Notes under the pieces: generated by a model
Databases searched by the model: none
What the model saw: only the letters and a program-made list of their open reading frames with translations
What the model was told of the DNA's origin: nothing
Shown here: positions 54,468 through 63,187 of the stretch, piece by piece
How the letters are laid out: every line of letters begins with the position of its first letter
How positions within the stretch are numbered: the first letter of the stretch is position 1
From: Gloeocapsa sp. PCC 7428
GTDB taxonomy: Bacteria > Cyanobacteriota > Cyanobacteriia > Cyanobacteriales > Chroococcidiopsidaceae
Reading direction: 5' to 3'
Assembly (NCBI RefSeq): GCF_000317555.1
Contig: NC_019745.1
Coordinates: forward strand, 2,790,001 to 2,854,000
Length of the DNA: 64,000 bases
Made by a program: the position numbers and the translations under genes

Positions 54468-56349
54468 TAATCATCAACCTGTTGCTTTAGGCAAACAAAT
54501 TGCCAGCAGCGGTGAAGGAGAAGTTTGGGAAACAAATCTCAATGGTTATCTTGCTAAGATTTACCACAATCCTACACCAGAGCGGATCAAAAAGCTGGAA
54601 GTTATGATCGCAAATCCTCCAGACGATCCAATGCTTCAGTACAATCATACCGCGATCGCCTGGGCTAAAGATTTACTCGTAGACCAAAATGGTGCTACTG
54701 TCGGCTTTTTAATGCCTGCGATTCAGAATAGCAAAGAACTTCCTAGCGTTTATCTTCCTAAGTTACGCAAGCGCAGGGCACCTGGTTTCAATTGGTATTA
54801 TCTACACATTGCCGCACTGAATACAGCTTGGATTATTCAAGCAATTCACGCTAAAGGTTATGTTTTAGGAGATATCAAACCACAGAATATACTAGTCAGC
54901 GATCGCGGTTTAGTTGCTGTTATCGATACTGATTCATTTCAGGTACGCGACGTGCGATCGGGCAAAGTTTATCGCTGTACCGTTGGTTCTGAAGGTTTTA
55001 CACCTGTTGAACTTTTAGGGCAAGATTTTTCAACTACCGATCAAACTGAAGTTCACGATCATTTTCGCCTAGCAGTCTTAATTCATTATCTCCTATTTGG
55101 TTATCATCCCTTTTCCGGTGAGTGGCAAGGAGTTGGCGATCCACCAGAACAAAACGAACTCATTCGGCGCGGATTCTGGGCTTACAGTCAAAATAGTCTC
55201 ATTCGCCCTAGTCGCAATACAATTCCCCTTGATGTTGTTCATCCAGAAATCAAACGCTGTTTTCTACAATGCTTTAACGATGGGCACACCGCACCGCACT
55301 TACGCCCCACTGCTGAAGATTGGCACAATGCGCTTATAGTTGCAGTTAATGATTTAGTCGCCTGCAACACACTCGACACTCATCACTACAGTCGCAGTTA
55401 TGGAAAGTGCTACTGGTGTGAGAGAAAAGCAACGCTTGGCGTCGATATATTCCCTGGTAATTCTGGTACGGCTTCAGTACCTACGGTTTTAGGAATTTCT
55501 CGTGTATCTACAGCTAGTCAGAACACTACAACATTGCCATCAACATCAATACAAACTGCTGTAACTTCAACATCATCAATTTCACAGTATCTCAGTAGCT
55601 CTTTACCTGCAACTACTTTACCTCAACAGCTAGCTCAAAATACAAAAGCTAGTTTACCAGAATGGCAAAAAGCAGTTCTTACTGGCAGCGTAATAGGAGT
55701 CTTTCTTTTTGTTGGTTTGCTTTTAACAAGACAGCAACCACAATATATTCAAGCATCACCACCACAATCAGTAGCACAACAAGATCTTTCGCTACCGCCA
55801 GAAACTTCATCTCCGGTTGAATCTAGCATTAGATCAATCGAGCAAGCACCATCAAGTTCAAGTCTAGTATCAGTTGAACAAGAAGTTTCTAATCAAAATC
55901 AAGTTTCTTATTCTCCACCACCATCATCAATTTCCCAACAAGAAGCAGTAGCACTAATTAATAGATGGCAAGAATACAAACGTCGATTATTTGCACCTCC
56001 TTACGAGCGATATTTGGGTGGTGAAATACTTACAGGGAAGGCTTATCACGACAACATTAGTAGAGCAGATGGTAAAGAAAGTTCCTCCGAATGGTTAGAA
56101 AATGATGGTTCTTACTATACCTATGGCATACAAAGTATTGATTCTATTGAAAACTTTGCCGCAAGTGGTAATCAAGCAACTATTGACTTAATAGTTACTG
56201 AACAACGTACTCTATATGGCAGTAGTGGCAGAATAGATCGCAACGGTAGTGCTTTTGATACAAGATTGGTTCGATACAACCTCCAATTGATCAATGGACA
56301 GTGGAAAATTGCAGATTATCACACAGTTAAAACTATCTCAAAAAGATAG
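54448..56349 (+). CDS. Membrane-anchored triad kinase with an ARC6 IMS-like external domain
   Basis: A 633-residue protein. Residues about 10-300 form a kinase-like domain. A glycine-rich start (IASSGEGEVWETNLNGYLAK) has Lys37, and the catalytic loop VLGDIKPQNIL has Asp142 but no HRD. Metal-binding VIDTDSFQV replaces DFG. A CYWC motif lies near 321-324. Then come a Ser/Thr-rich linker, one membrane helix (about 409-428: VLTGSVIGVFLFVGLLLTRQ) and another Ser/Pro-rich linker. The C-terminal 140 residues (about 494-633: EAVALINRWQEYKRRLFAPP, then NDGSYYTYGIQSIDSIENFA and NLQLINGQWKIADYHTVK) resemble the ARC6-like IMS domain. This suggests sensing outside the cytoplasm. Confidence 0.78.
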   Translation: MTITRASNHQPVALGKQIASSGEGEVWETNLNGYLAKIYHNPTPERIKKLEVMIANPPDDPMLQYNHTAIAWAKDLLVDQNGATVGFLMPAIQNSKELPSVYLPKLRKRRAPGFNWYYLHIAALNTAWIIQAIHAKGYVLGDIKPQNILVSDRGLVAVIDTDSFQVRDVRSGKVYRCTVGSEGFTPVELLGQDFSTTDQTEVHDHFRLAVLIHYLLFGYHPFSGEWQGVGDPPEQNELIRRGFWAYSQNSLIRPSRNTIPLDVVHPEIKRCFLQCFNDGHTAPHLRPTAEDWHNALIVAVNDLVACNTLDTHHYSRSYGKCYWCERKATLGVDIFPGNSGTASVPTVLGISRVSTASQNTTTLPSTSIQTAVTSTSSISQYLSSSLPATTLPQQLAQNTKASLPEWQKAVLTGSVIGVFLFVGLLLTRQQPQYIQASPPQSVAQQDLSLPPETSSPVESSIRSIEQAPSSSSLVSVEQEVSNQNQVSYSPPPSSISQQEAVALINRWQEYKRRLFAPPYERYLGGEILTGKAYHDNISRADGKESSSEWLENDGSYYTYGIQSIDSIENFAASGNQATIDLIVTEQRTLYGSSGRIDRNGSAFDTRLVRYNLQLINGQWKIADYHTVKTISKR

Positions 56350-56383
56350 AGTCAGTTTTTATCAAATATAAAAAACTAATATT

Positions 56384-57610
56384 GTGAATAAACAATCAGA
56401 AATAAGAAAGAGAAATTTAAATAAAGTTTCCTTTCTAATATATCAAATTCGTTTTTTAACAATTACTACATCTGTAGCCAGTATATTTTTTATTCTAGGA
56501 TTAATATTAATACAATTTAAGGATAAACACTTATTAGACAAATCCCAAATTTTACCTCAAGGAAATGATATATTTCTTCCTTTACCTCAAGTAACCTCAT
56601 CTGTATCACCTACACCAAGTATTGTTAGTCCCATAACTCAACCTTCTCCTTATTCCACTGAGTTTGCAACACAAGGTAACCACTTAAGTCAGGAAGAATT
56701 CTATAAGTTTTATCCTTCCAGCTTGCAAAGCAGCCAAGCATTGCAAGAGGTTGTAGACAGAGTTATTAGTTTTATTAGAAGCAAGAATTTATCAACAGCA
56801 AATTTATCAATTAGTCTCATTAAAGTTAACTCAGGGGAAGTAGCAGAGTATCAAGCAGAGAAATTGAGATATCCAGCTAGTGTTGTCAAATTATTTTGGT
56901 TGGTAGCTATCTATAGCTATTTTGAAGCAGGCATTCTACAAGATTTAGAGCAATTTCATCCTGATTTATACAAAATGCTTAAAAAATCTGACAACGAAGC
57001 TGCCAGTCGTTTACTCGATTCAATCACTAACACTAGATCTGGGGCTAAATTAAGTTCGCAAGAATATCAAAGTTGGTTAAATCAACGATACTCTGTCAAT
57101 AGATTTTTTCAAAAAGCAGGATATGAAAATATTAATATTAGTCAAAAAACTTTTCCTATTCCCTCTGAAGATATGTATGAACCTAAAGGAAAAGATTTAG
57201 AGATGAGAGGCGATCCCAAAAAACCAACTCGTAACAAAATTTCAACTCAACAAGCTGCTAGGTTAATGTATGAAATCTTTACCGAAAAAGCTATTTCACC
57301 TGGATACAGTCGTGAACTACAAAAATGGTTGACTTGGGATTTAAATTCAAGTGAGTGGAAAAATATAGATCCCAACACAAGCTTTAACCCAATTACAGGC
57401 TTTTTTGGTGAATCTTTACCAACTGATACTTATTTTGCTTCCAAAGCAGGTTGGACTTCTAGTACTAGACAAGAAGTAGCATATATAAGTGACGGGAAAA
57501 CTGCTTACATTTTAGCAATCTTTGCTGAAGACCGCGCTTTTGCCCAAAACTGGGAAATTTTTCCTCAAATGTCTCGTCTAGTTTATGAACATATGACACG
57601 CGATAAATAA
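56384..57610 (+). CDS. Class A beta-lactamase-like serine hydrolase, membrane anchored
   Basis: A 408-residue protein starting at GTG, 34 bases after the kinase gene. An N-terminal membrane segment (TITTSVASIFFILGLILIQF) is followed by a Pro/Ser linker. The hydrolase domain has the Ser-x-x-Lys box PASVVKLFW near residue 165, SDNEAASRLL near 203, and KAGWTSSTRQEVAYI near 356, where KAG replaces KTG. These are the three active-site boxes of penicillin-binding proteins and class A beta-lactamases. It may cleave peptidoglycan or a beta-lactam, or be inactive as a lactamase because of KAG. The close spacing suggests it is co-transcribed with the triad. Confidence 0.78.
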   Translation: MNKQSEIRKRNLNKVSFLIYQIRFLTITTSVASIFFILGLILIQFKDKHLLDKSQILPQGNDIFLPLPQVTSSVSPTPSIVSPITQPSPYSTEFATQGNHLSQEEFYKFYPSSLQSSQALQEVVDRVISFIRSKNLSTANLSISLIKVNSGEVAEYQAEKLRYPASVVKLFWLVAIYSYFEAGILQDLEQFHPDLYKMLKKSDNEAASRLLDSITNTRSGAKLSSQEYQSWLNQRYSVNRFFQKAGYENINISQKTFPIPSEDMYEPKGKDLEMRGDPKKPTRNKISTQQAARLMYEIFTEKAISPGYSRELQKWLTWDLNSSEWKNIDPNTSFNPITGFFGESLPTDTYFASKAGWTSSTRQEVAYISDGKTAYILAIFAEDRAFAQNWEIFPQMSRLVYEHMTRDK

Positions 57611-57920
57611 ACTAGTTTTTATAAGAATAAGTTGATTTTGTCAGCTTGTTTCTTGTTGCAGTTGCATTTTTCTAGCGCTGCGCTTTGCGCGATCGCCTTT
57701 AACTTAAACAAAAAATATTTTTGAGGCGATCGCACTTCCCGAACTAGAATGATGAATGCGATCGCTCTTAAAAAATTTACCCATCTACGTTCCTAGTTCT
57801 CTGACATAGGGAGGACGGCTTTTTACTAACTGTTTAATAAGACAAGAGCTTCCGCCTGGGGTTGTAGTTCTTCTGGAACAAGGTACTGAATAAGAACACT
57901 ACCTATCTAAACACAAAGCT
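57611..57920. other. HIP1-dense intergenic region with gene remnants
   Basis: About 310 bases. Three GCGATCGC palindromes occur within 77 bases (57689, 57726, 57758). The first two sit in an inverted repeat GCGATCGCC...GGCGATCGC that could act as a terminator. The rest includes a short coding-like remnant on the minus strand (57826-57906). Confidence 0.55.
57826..57906 (-). pseudogene. Possible gene remnant next to the ribbon-helix-helix gene
   Basis: On the minus strand this frame, between two stops, reads IGSVLIQYLVPEELQPQAEA and then LVLLNS before TAG. The sequence looks like the end of a real protein, but there is no start codon and no family I recognise. It is immediately downstream of the ribbon-helix-helix gene, where a partner toxin would be expected. 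It may be the decayed end of such a gene or an unrelated fragment. Confidence 0.3.
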
Positions 57921-58178
57921 TTAGTCATCTCGTCCGTCGCCTTCTCTAAGCTGACGAATTAAGATTACAGGGCTTTGTTGAGTTCCTGTTCTTCGCCTTA
58001 TGCTTTCGCATCTAGCAACAATCTTATGATGCGCGGCTAAACCTTTACAGTACCTTATCTCTCGCTCTAGTGCTTTAATCACCGCATCATTCAAAGACTC
58101 GTCTTGCGACTTGTGCAATTTCAACTGAGTAAGTAATCCTACTGGAAAACGCACAGTCAAAGATTCTCGTTCTTCCAT
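57921..58178 (-). CDS. Ribbon-helix-helix domain protein (possible orphan antitoxin/regulator)
   Basis: An 85-residue protein. The N-terminal part MEERESLTVRFPVGLLTQLK and the following DESLNDAVIKALEREI form a strand-helix-helix pattern typical of Arc/MetJ-type DNA-binding folds. The C-terminal part is basic and unknown. Antitoxins of this type usually precede a toxin on the same strand, but only a short remnant lies downstream here. It may be an orphan regulator. Confidence 0.55.
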   Translation of the reverse strand: MEERESLTVRFPVGLLTQLKLHKSQDESLNDAVIKALEREIRYCKGLAAHHKIVARCESIRRRTGTQQSPVILIRQLREGDGRDD

Positions 58179-58271
58179 TTTATGGAACTATAACGTGATA
58201 CCAAATAATGATATCACAAACTAAATTATAATGAGAAAAGCCTACTTCCTTCACATCTGATTTGTTCAGAT

Positions 58272-58883
58272 TTAATAAAGCACAGTCCCCAAAGAGATCG
58301 CACCAAATACGATAAGAATTATTCCTGAAGTTCTATTAATCCATACAAAACCGCGTTGAGAAAAGCGCGATCGCAAAACATCAATTCCAAAACTGAGAAA
58401 CAACCACCATAAAGCTGAACCAATAAACACACCTATCACTAAAATTATTGCATCAAAATAACTTCCTTCTACCACTCCCAACCCCGCAAAAATTGCCACG
58501 AATGAAAGAATTGTTGCAGGATTAGCCAACGTCAGAAACAACGTAGAAGCATAACTACCAAATAAACTATTACTTTTAACCGAAGCAGAAACTTCTGCTG
58601 GTTTACTCAAGAATGTTTTAATACCGAGATAACAGAGAAAGATTCCACCAATTAAACGAATCCATAGCTGTTGATTAACTAAAAAATTAGAAACCAAGGT
58701 TAATCCAAAACCAGCAATGCAACCATAAAAAGCATCAGCCGTCGCCGCACCCAAACCCGAAACCAAACCCGCAGTATGCCCATGCGCGAGAGTGCGCCGG
58801 ATGCATAATACCCCAATTGGTCCTACTGGTGCTGCAATTGAAAAGCCGAGAATCATACCTTGCAGCAAAAAGCTGATATTCAT
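58272..58883 (-). CDS. LysE/RhtB family amino acid exporter
   Basis: A 203-residue inner-membrane protein with six hydrophobic segments. The family pattern is clear: MILGFSIAAPVGPIGVLCIRR near residues 10-30, GLGAATADAFYGCIAGFGL near 43-61, and a central LANPATILSFVAIFAGLG near 118-135. It should export amino acids or homoserine-lactone-like solutes. The start is close to dispersed repeats. It is monocistronic. Confidence 0.88.
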   Translation of the reverse strand: MNISFLLQGMILGFSIAAPVGPIGVLCIRRTLAHGHTAGLVSGLGAATADAFYGCIAGFGLTLVSNFLVNQQLWIRLIGGIFLCYLGIKTFLSKPAEVSASVKSNSLFGSYASTLFLTLANPATILSFVAIFAGLGVVEGSYFDAIILVIGVFIGSALWWLFLSFGIDVLRSRFSQRGFVWINRTSGIILIVFGAISLGTVLY

Positions 58884-58991
58884 GAATGTATAGAATTATT
58901 TGGTGGTAAAGGCATTACTGCGGTTTCTTTAAGTGTGGATAAAACTACTGTGGTACGGGTTCTTACAATTCCTGGTAGTTCTTTAAGGTAA

Positions 58992-59044
58992 GCTTAGCGA
59001 ATGAATTCCCTGCTACACAAACAAAGTCCACGGAGGTGGACTGA
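58992..59044 (+). repeat. Dispersed hairpin repeat (AAAGTCCACC...GGACTTT family), copy 2
   Basis: The element runs AGCTTAGCGAATGAATTC, then ACAAAGTCCACG and AGGTGGACT. It matches copy 1 (49192-49246, opposite strand) in the same order. The following bases to about 59115 carry further palindromic pieces (TGTACGAAGGTACA; TGACTTTAGTCA). The whole 58900-59120 stretch between lysE and trmFO looks like repeat mosaic. Confidence 0.65.
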
Positions 59045-59131
59045 CTCTTGTTTGTAGTGTACGAAGGTACACTTCGCTCAAGTAGCCCCTGACTTTAGTC
59101 AGAGGGCGTCTACGATTCACAACGATAATAT

Positions 59132-60502
59132 TTAAACAGCAACTTGAACTGTGTTGTGTAGTATATTCTCTATTTGCCAGCAATTCAGGTCAGTTAAAGC
59201 GCGATCGCGATACATTCCATACCGTTGCTGCTTATTTTTAATCCTCTGTGCTAAATCGGGTAGAATTCCAAAATTAGGAGGCATTGGCTGAAAATGCTTC
59301 GGTGATGCGGAACTAATAAACTCAAACAGCGCCCCCATCATTGTAGTTTGTGGTAGGCTTAACGGTTCTTTCCCCAATGCCAGCCGCGCCGCATTTGTTC
59401 CGGCTAACCAACCACCAGCAGCAGCGGCGGTATAACCTTCTGTACCAATTAACTGTCCCGCAGCAAGTAAAGTCGCACGCTGTTTAAACTGCAAAGTCGG
59501 TAACAGTAACTCTGGGGCGTGGATAAAAGTATTGCGATGCATCACACCCAGTCGCACAAATTCTGCGTTTTCTAATCCAGGAATTAGCTGAAATATGCGT
59601 TTTTGTTCGCCCCACCGCAGATTTGTTTGGAATCCTACCATATTCCATAACTTACCCGCCTTATCTTCTTGACGCAGTTGCACTACAGCATAAGGGCGCT
59701 TCGACTGATTTTCGGGGGCGCGGAAGTCGCCTTGACGGGCGTCAAATAATCCGACAGGCTTGAGTGGACCATAACGCATTGTATCTTCGCCGCGTCGCGC
59801 TAATTCCTCAATGGGTAGACACGCTTCAAAGAATTTTGCAGTTTCGCGTTCAAAGTCTTTTAGTTCGGTTTGTTCGGCTGTACACAGTTCTTGCCAAAAT
59901 CGCAAATACTGCTCGCGATTCATCGGACAATTGAGATACGCCGCATCGCCTTTATCGTAACGCGAAGCCAGAAACGCGATATCGCGATTAATTGATTCAC
60001 CAACCACAATTGGGCTAGCAGCGTCAAAAAAGCTGAGATATTCCATCCCTGTGAAGCGCCGTAACTCTTCGGCTAAAGTCGGGCTAGTAAGAGGACCCGT
60101 TGCGAGGACAACAATGCCCGATCGCGGAATTTCTGGTACTTCTCCCCGTCGTAATTCTATCAGAGGGTGATTTGCCAAAGTTTCGGTTAAATCGTGGCTA
60201 AAGCGTCCTCTATCCACCGCTAATGCGCCACCCGCAGGAACCGCGTGTTCGTCGGCTTTTGAAATCACAACCGAACCCAAACGGCGTAGTTCCTCGTGCA
60301 ATAAACCAGCGGCGCGATCGCTTGCTTGCGCCCCAAACGAATTACTGCACACCAACTCAGCTAACTCTTGCGAATGATGTGCTGGACTAAATCTCGTAGG
60401 GCGCATTTCATGTAGAATAACAGGCACTCCCAAAGCAGCAATTTGCCAAGCAGCTTCTGTACCTGCAATTCCTCCACCTATAACATGAATAGGTTCTTGC
60501 AT
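59132..60502 (-). CDS. trmFO: Methylenetetrahydrofolate-tRNA-(uracil-54-C5)-methyltransferase
   Basis: A 456-residue flavoprotein that makes ribothymidine at position 54 of tRNA using methylene-THF. The ATG at 60502 follows GGAGGGATTG, a strong ribosome site; an in-frame TTG at 60514 is not needed. The FAD-binding start is [18 protein letters not shown]. Other family marks are [54 protein letters not shown] (conserved Cys) and [20 protein letters not shown]. It is full length. Confidence 0.95.
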   Translation of the reverse strand: MQEPIHVIGGGIAGTEAAWQIAALGVPVILHEMRPTRFSPAHHSQELAELVCSNSFGAQASDRAAGLLHEELRRLGSVVISKADEHAVPAGGALAVDRGRFSHDLTETLANHPLIELRRGEVPEIPRSGIVVLATGPLTSPTLAEELRRFTGMEYLSFFDAASPIVVGESINRDIAFLASRYDKGDAAYLNCPMNREQYLRFWQELCTAEQTELKDFERETAKFFEACLPIEELARRGEDTMRYGPLKPVGLFDARQGDFRAPENQSKRPYAVVQLRQEDKAGKLWNMVGFQTNLRWGEQKRIFQLIPGLENAEFVRLGVMHRNTFIHAPELLLPTLQFKQRATLLAAGQLIGTEGYTAAAAGGWLAGTNAARLALGKEPLSLPQTTMMGALFEFISSASPKHFQPMPPNFGILPDLAQRIKNKQQRYGMYRDRALTDLNCWQIENILHNTVQVAV

Positions 60503-60578
60503 CAATCCCTCCAATTTTCTTGACTCGCTAACTGCTAACTGTTTCCGATTACCAATTACCGATTACCCATTAGCGTAT

Positions 60579-62060
60579 CTAACCAATTTGCAACAACTGC
60601 GCGATCGCATTCGGGACTGGCAAAACAATCACAACCAACACAGCCAAAGCAAGTAAACCGAAGAAGTCACGTAAATTATCAAGTTCGGTGACATCATTTA
60701 ATGCAGGTTCATCGTAAATGGGCATAAAGAATAAAATGATTGCCCACAGCAAAAATCCTGGCTGTAGTAAAGCTAGTGCCAATACTAAAAATCGCGCAAT
60801 CTGACTAACAACGATTGCTCTGCGTTGTCCAAACATAGCATGAACGATATGCCCGCCATCAAGTTGCCCTACAGGCATTAAGTTTAGTGCAGTAACGACG
60901 AGTCCCAAAAATCCAGCAAACGCTACGGGATGGAGGTCGATCGCAGTGTTAGCCGTTAGTTGAGCGCCCAACATTAGCTTACTCAATAGCGCGAGTAACA
61001 ATGAGTAATTTGGGTTTAATGCATTGGGGTCGAATAAACTTGGTTGCTCTGGCAGCGGTACGATAGTAGAATTCGCTAAACCCCATACCAAAAAGGGAAT
61101 TGTTGCAATAAACCCCGCGATCGGACCGGCAATACTGACATCAAATAATGCTTTACGATTGGGAACCGGACTACGCATTTGAATAAACGCCCCAAAAGTT
61201 CCCAAGAAAAACGGCACGGGAATAAAGTAAGGCAATGTGGCGCGAATTTTGTAGTATCGTGCTGCGCTATAGTGTCCTAGTTCATGGATTCCTAAAATTG
61301 TCATTAACGCGAGGGAATACGGCAGTCCTTGCAACAAAACACTAGGATCTGAACTAAGAGTTGTAATATTAGCACCGGCAATTTCTACGCCGACGATGGT
61401 TGTTGTCAGAAGCGTTGCTAGTACTAGTCCTAACGCGAGAACAGGTCGAGTTAATTTTTGTTGAGCGCGATTTGCCCGTGCTTGAGGGTTAGGGACTAAG
61501 GCAAAAAATGGTTTGCCGTTTAAACCTTCTTGTAAGACTACCTGGAAGCGATCGCCAAATTGAGCTTGAATATTTTCTTTAATTCGTTGGTAAGCAGCGG
61601 TTGGCGTCGTTCGCAACTGTCCGTAGCAAATCACCGCTTGGGGACGATACTCGATATTATGAATGTAAAATATCGACCAAGGAAAACAATCGCGCAACTG
61701 TTTCTCTTCAGAAGAGTCAATCGGTCGCACTGGCGGTGCGGGTTCAGCTTTCTGTGCGATCGCAGGTTTGATCTCAGAAGAAGATTCATTTGGCGACGCT
61801 GAGGCGGAATTTGCGTCTCTACGCCCCCACTGGATGAGCAACCAATACAAAATTGGGCAAATAATAAATGGTCCAATAACCAACGGTAATGGAATCGGTT
61901 GATTTGGACCGGCGCTAGCTGTCCAAGCGCTCCAGATGAACGCTGGTGTCATGAGAACCAGCCATAAAATCCACACTGGTGTGCGTGTAATTCGCGTCAC
62001 GCTGCGCTGCACAATCAAGTATGTAAAAATTCCCAGGAGGAGGAGAAGCCAAAAGTTCAT
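60579..62060 (-). CDS. Site-2 protease family intramembrane metalloprotease (M50)
   Basis: A 493-residue polytopic protein. The zinc site is HELGH at residues 259-263 and the third-ligand region is PVGQLDGGHIVHAMFG near 400-415. The N-terminal part has two membrane segments, a Ser/Glu linker and a soluble domain of about 100 residues (RQLRTTPTAAYQRIKENIQA-type, before residue 190). This architecture is close to plant EGY and cyanobacterial S2P homologues, which release membrane-bound regulators or affect chloroplast development. Substrate unknown. Confidence 0.9.
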   Translation of the reverse strand: MNFWLLLLLGIFTYLIVQRSVTRITRTPVWILWLVLMTPAFIWSAWTASAGPNQPIPLPLVIGPFIICPILYWLLIQWGRRDANSASASPNESSSEIKPAIAQKAEPAPPVRPIDSSEEKQLRDCFPWSIFYIHNIEYRPQAVICYGQLRTTPTAAYQRIKENIQAQFGDRFQVVLQEGLNGKPFFALVPNPQARANRAQQKLTRPVLALGLVLATLLTTTIVGVEIAGANITTLSSDPSVLLQGLPYSLALMTILGIHELGHYSAARYYKIRATLPYFIPVPFFLGTFGAFIQMRSPVPNRKALFDVSIAGPIAGFIATIPFLVWGLANSTIVPLPEQPSLFDPNALNPNYSLLLALLSKLMLGAQLTANTAIDLHPVAFAGFLGLVVTALNLMPVGQLDGGHIVHAMFGQRRAIVVSQIARFLVLALALLQPGFLLWAIILFFMPIYDEPALNDVTELDNLRDFFGLLALAVLVVIVLPVPNAIAQLLQIG

Positions 62061-62228
62061 GCTGATTTTAGTTAATTTAAAAATTGGTCCAACTTGTTCT
62101 ATTTGCGTTAGTTAAAAGAGTTAGAGATAGACTATTTACTTGCCTCACTCCTTTAATCAAGTAGACCTACACACCTTTTTTCCCTAAAAGCCGATATTTC
62201 TAACGTTGTTAACCCCGATCGCTGCCCA

Positions 62229-62954
62229 GTGACACAAAATCCCGAACAGCTTGCTAATCATAGCGCTCAAAACACCTTGCCTCAGCAGGCGAGTCGCTCC
62301 AAACCACCACAGGCTATTTGGAACCACATTTTTGCTTTTCCACCTAATCGGGACACTTTAGGAGGAACCGCTTATCTTATTGTAGAAAACGATGGGAATA
62401 TCCTGATCGATTGTCCGCCTTGGAATGAAGATATTCAACAATTTTTGCAATCCCTCTTGGGAGTGAAGTGGCTGTTTCTCACGCACCGAGGTGCTATTAG
62501 CAAATCCGTCAAAGAAATTCAAACTTTTTTGAATTGTGAAGTTGTGATTCAAGAACAGGAAGCTTATTTACTTCCAAAAGTTCAATTGACATCGTTTCAA
62601 CACGAAATAACGCTTAGCCCAACGACACAAGGTATTTGGACACCAGGACATTCGCCTGGTTCAGCGTGCCTTTACTACCAGAGTCACGGTGGTATTTTGT
62701 TTTCTGGTCGCCATTTGCTACCAAATCAACAAGGTGAGCCTACGCCGCTACGCACCGCCAAAACTTTTCACTGGCGACGCCAAATCAACAGCGTAGAGAA
62801 ACTTTTACAGCGTTTTACTCCAGAAACACTCCAGTATATTTGTCCTGGTGCGAATACTGGCTTTCTTCGTGGTAAAAAAGTCATTGACCAGGCATATCAG
62901 CGCTTAGCGGCTTTGGATTTAGCAGCATTGGTGCAGTTTCAAGCCCCTCTTTGA
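62229..62954 (+). CDS. MBL-fold protein with degenerate metal motif
   Basis: A 241-residue protein starting at GTG. The metallo-beta-lactamase fold is suggested by LGGTAYLIVENDGNILIDCP, the later TPGHSPGSACLYYQSHGG and ILFSGRHLLPN. The usual HxHxDH metal motif reads LFLTHRGAISKSV, so only one His remains and the second metal site is lost. It may be a structural or binding protein rather than a hydrolase. No partner gene is evident. Confidence 0.75.
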   Translation: MTQNPEQLANHSAQNTLPQQASRSKPPQAIWNHIFAFPPNRDTLGGTAYLIVENDGNILIDCPPWNEDIQQFLQSLLGVKWLFLTHRGAISKSVKEIQTFLNCEVVIQEQEAYLLPKVQLTSFQHEITLSPTTQGIWTPGHSPGSACLYYQSHGGILFSGRHLLPNQQGEPTPLRTAKTFHWRRQINSVEKLLQRFTPETLQYICPGANTGFLRGKKVIDQAYQRLAALDLAALVQFQAPL

Positions 62955-62958
62955 AAGA

Positions 62959-63130
62959 GCAAGGAGCAGAGGAGCCAGTGCGGTGCGGGAGGTCGGTTGC
63001 GTGCGGAGGTGTCCTCCGTTGAGCAAACCGACCGTAAGTTTTCCTCCGTTGAGGAGCCACTCTCGTGCGGGGGTTCCCCCCGTTGAGAGAAGTGGCGTAC
63101 AACTGGCGTGGGCAGAGGAAGCAGAGGAGA
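62959..63130. repeat. Cluster of nested hairpin repeats between an MBL gene and ctp
   Basis: Two nested hairpins lie side by side. The first has outer arms GGTCGGTT (62991) and AACCGACC (63026-63033) with inner CGGAGG/CCTCCG. The second has GCCACTCTC (63056-63064) and GAGAGAAGTGGC (63085-63096) with inner CGGGGG/CCCCCCG. Both contain a shared core pattern GTGCGG(A/G)GG...CC(T/C)CCGTTGAG. Purine-rich AGGAGCAGAGGAG and GGCAGAGGAAGCAGAGG flank them. Open minus-strand frames through here are repeat artefacts. Confidence 0.7.
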
Positions 63131-63187
63131 GTAAATAATGATAAATGAGCTTAACTCAAAACTAGTCACTCACCCCTTACCCCTAAT

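Noticed and set aside
58863-58993. Coding-like frame CIELFGGKGITAVSLSVDKT on the plus strand next to lysE
   Set aside because: It overlaps the lysE start on the opposite strand, has no start codon and matches no family I recognise; probably chance.
62881-63169. Overlapping minus-strand frames between the MBL gene and the protease gene
   Set aside because: They are produced by the hairpin repeat cluster and partly overlap the end of the MBL gene; no ribosome site or conserved residue pattern is visible.
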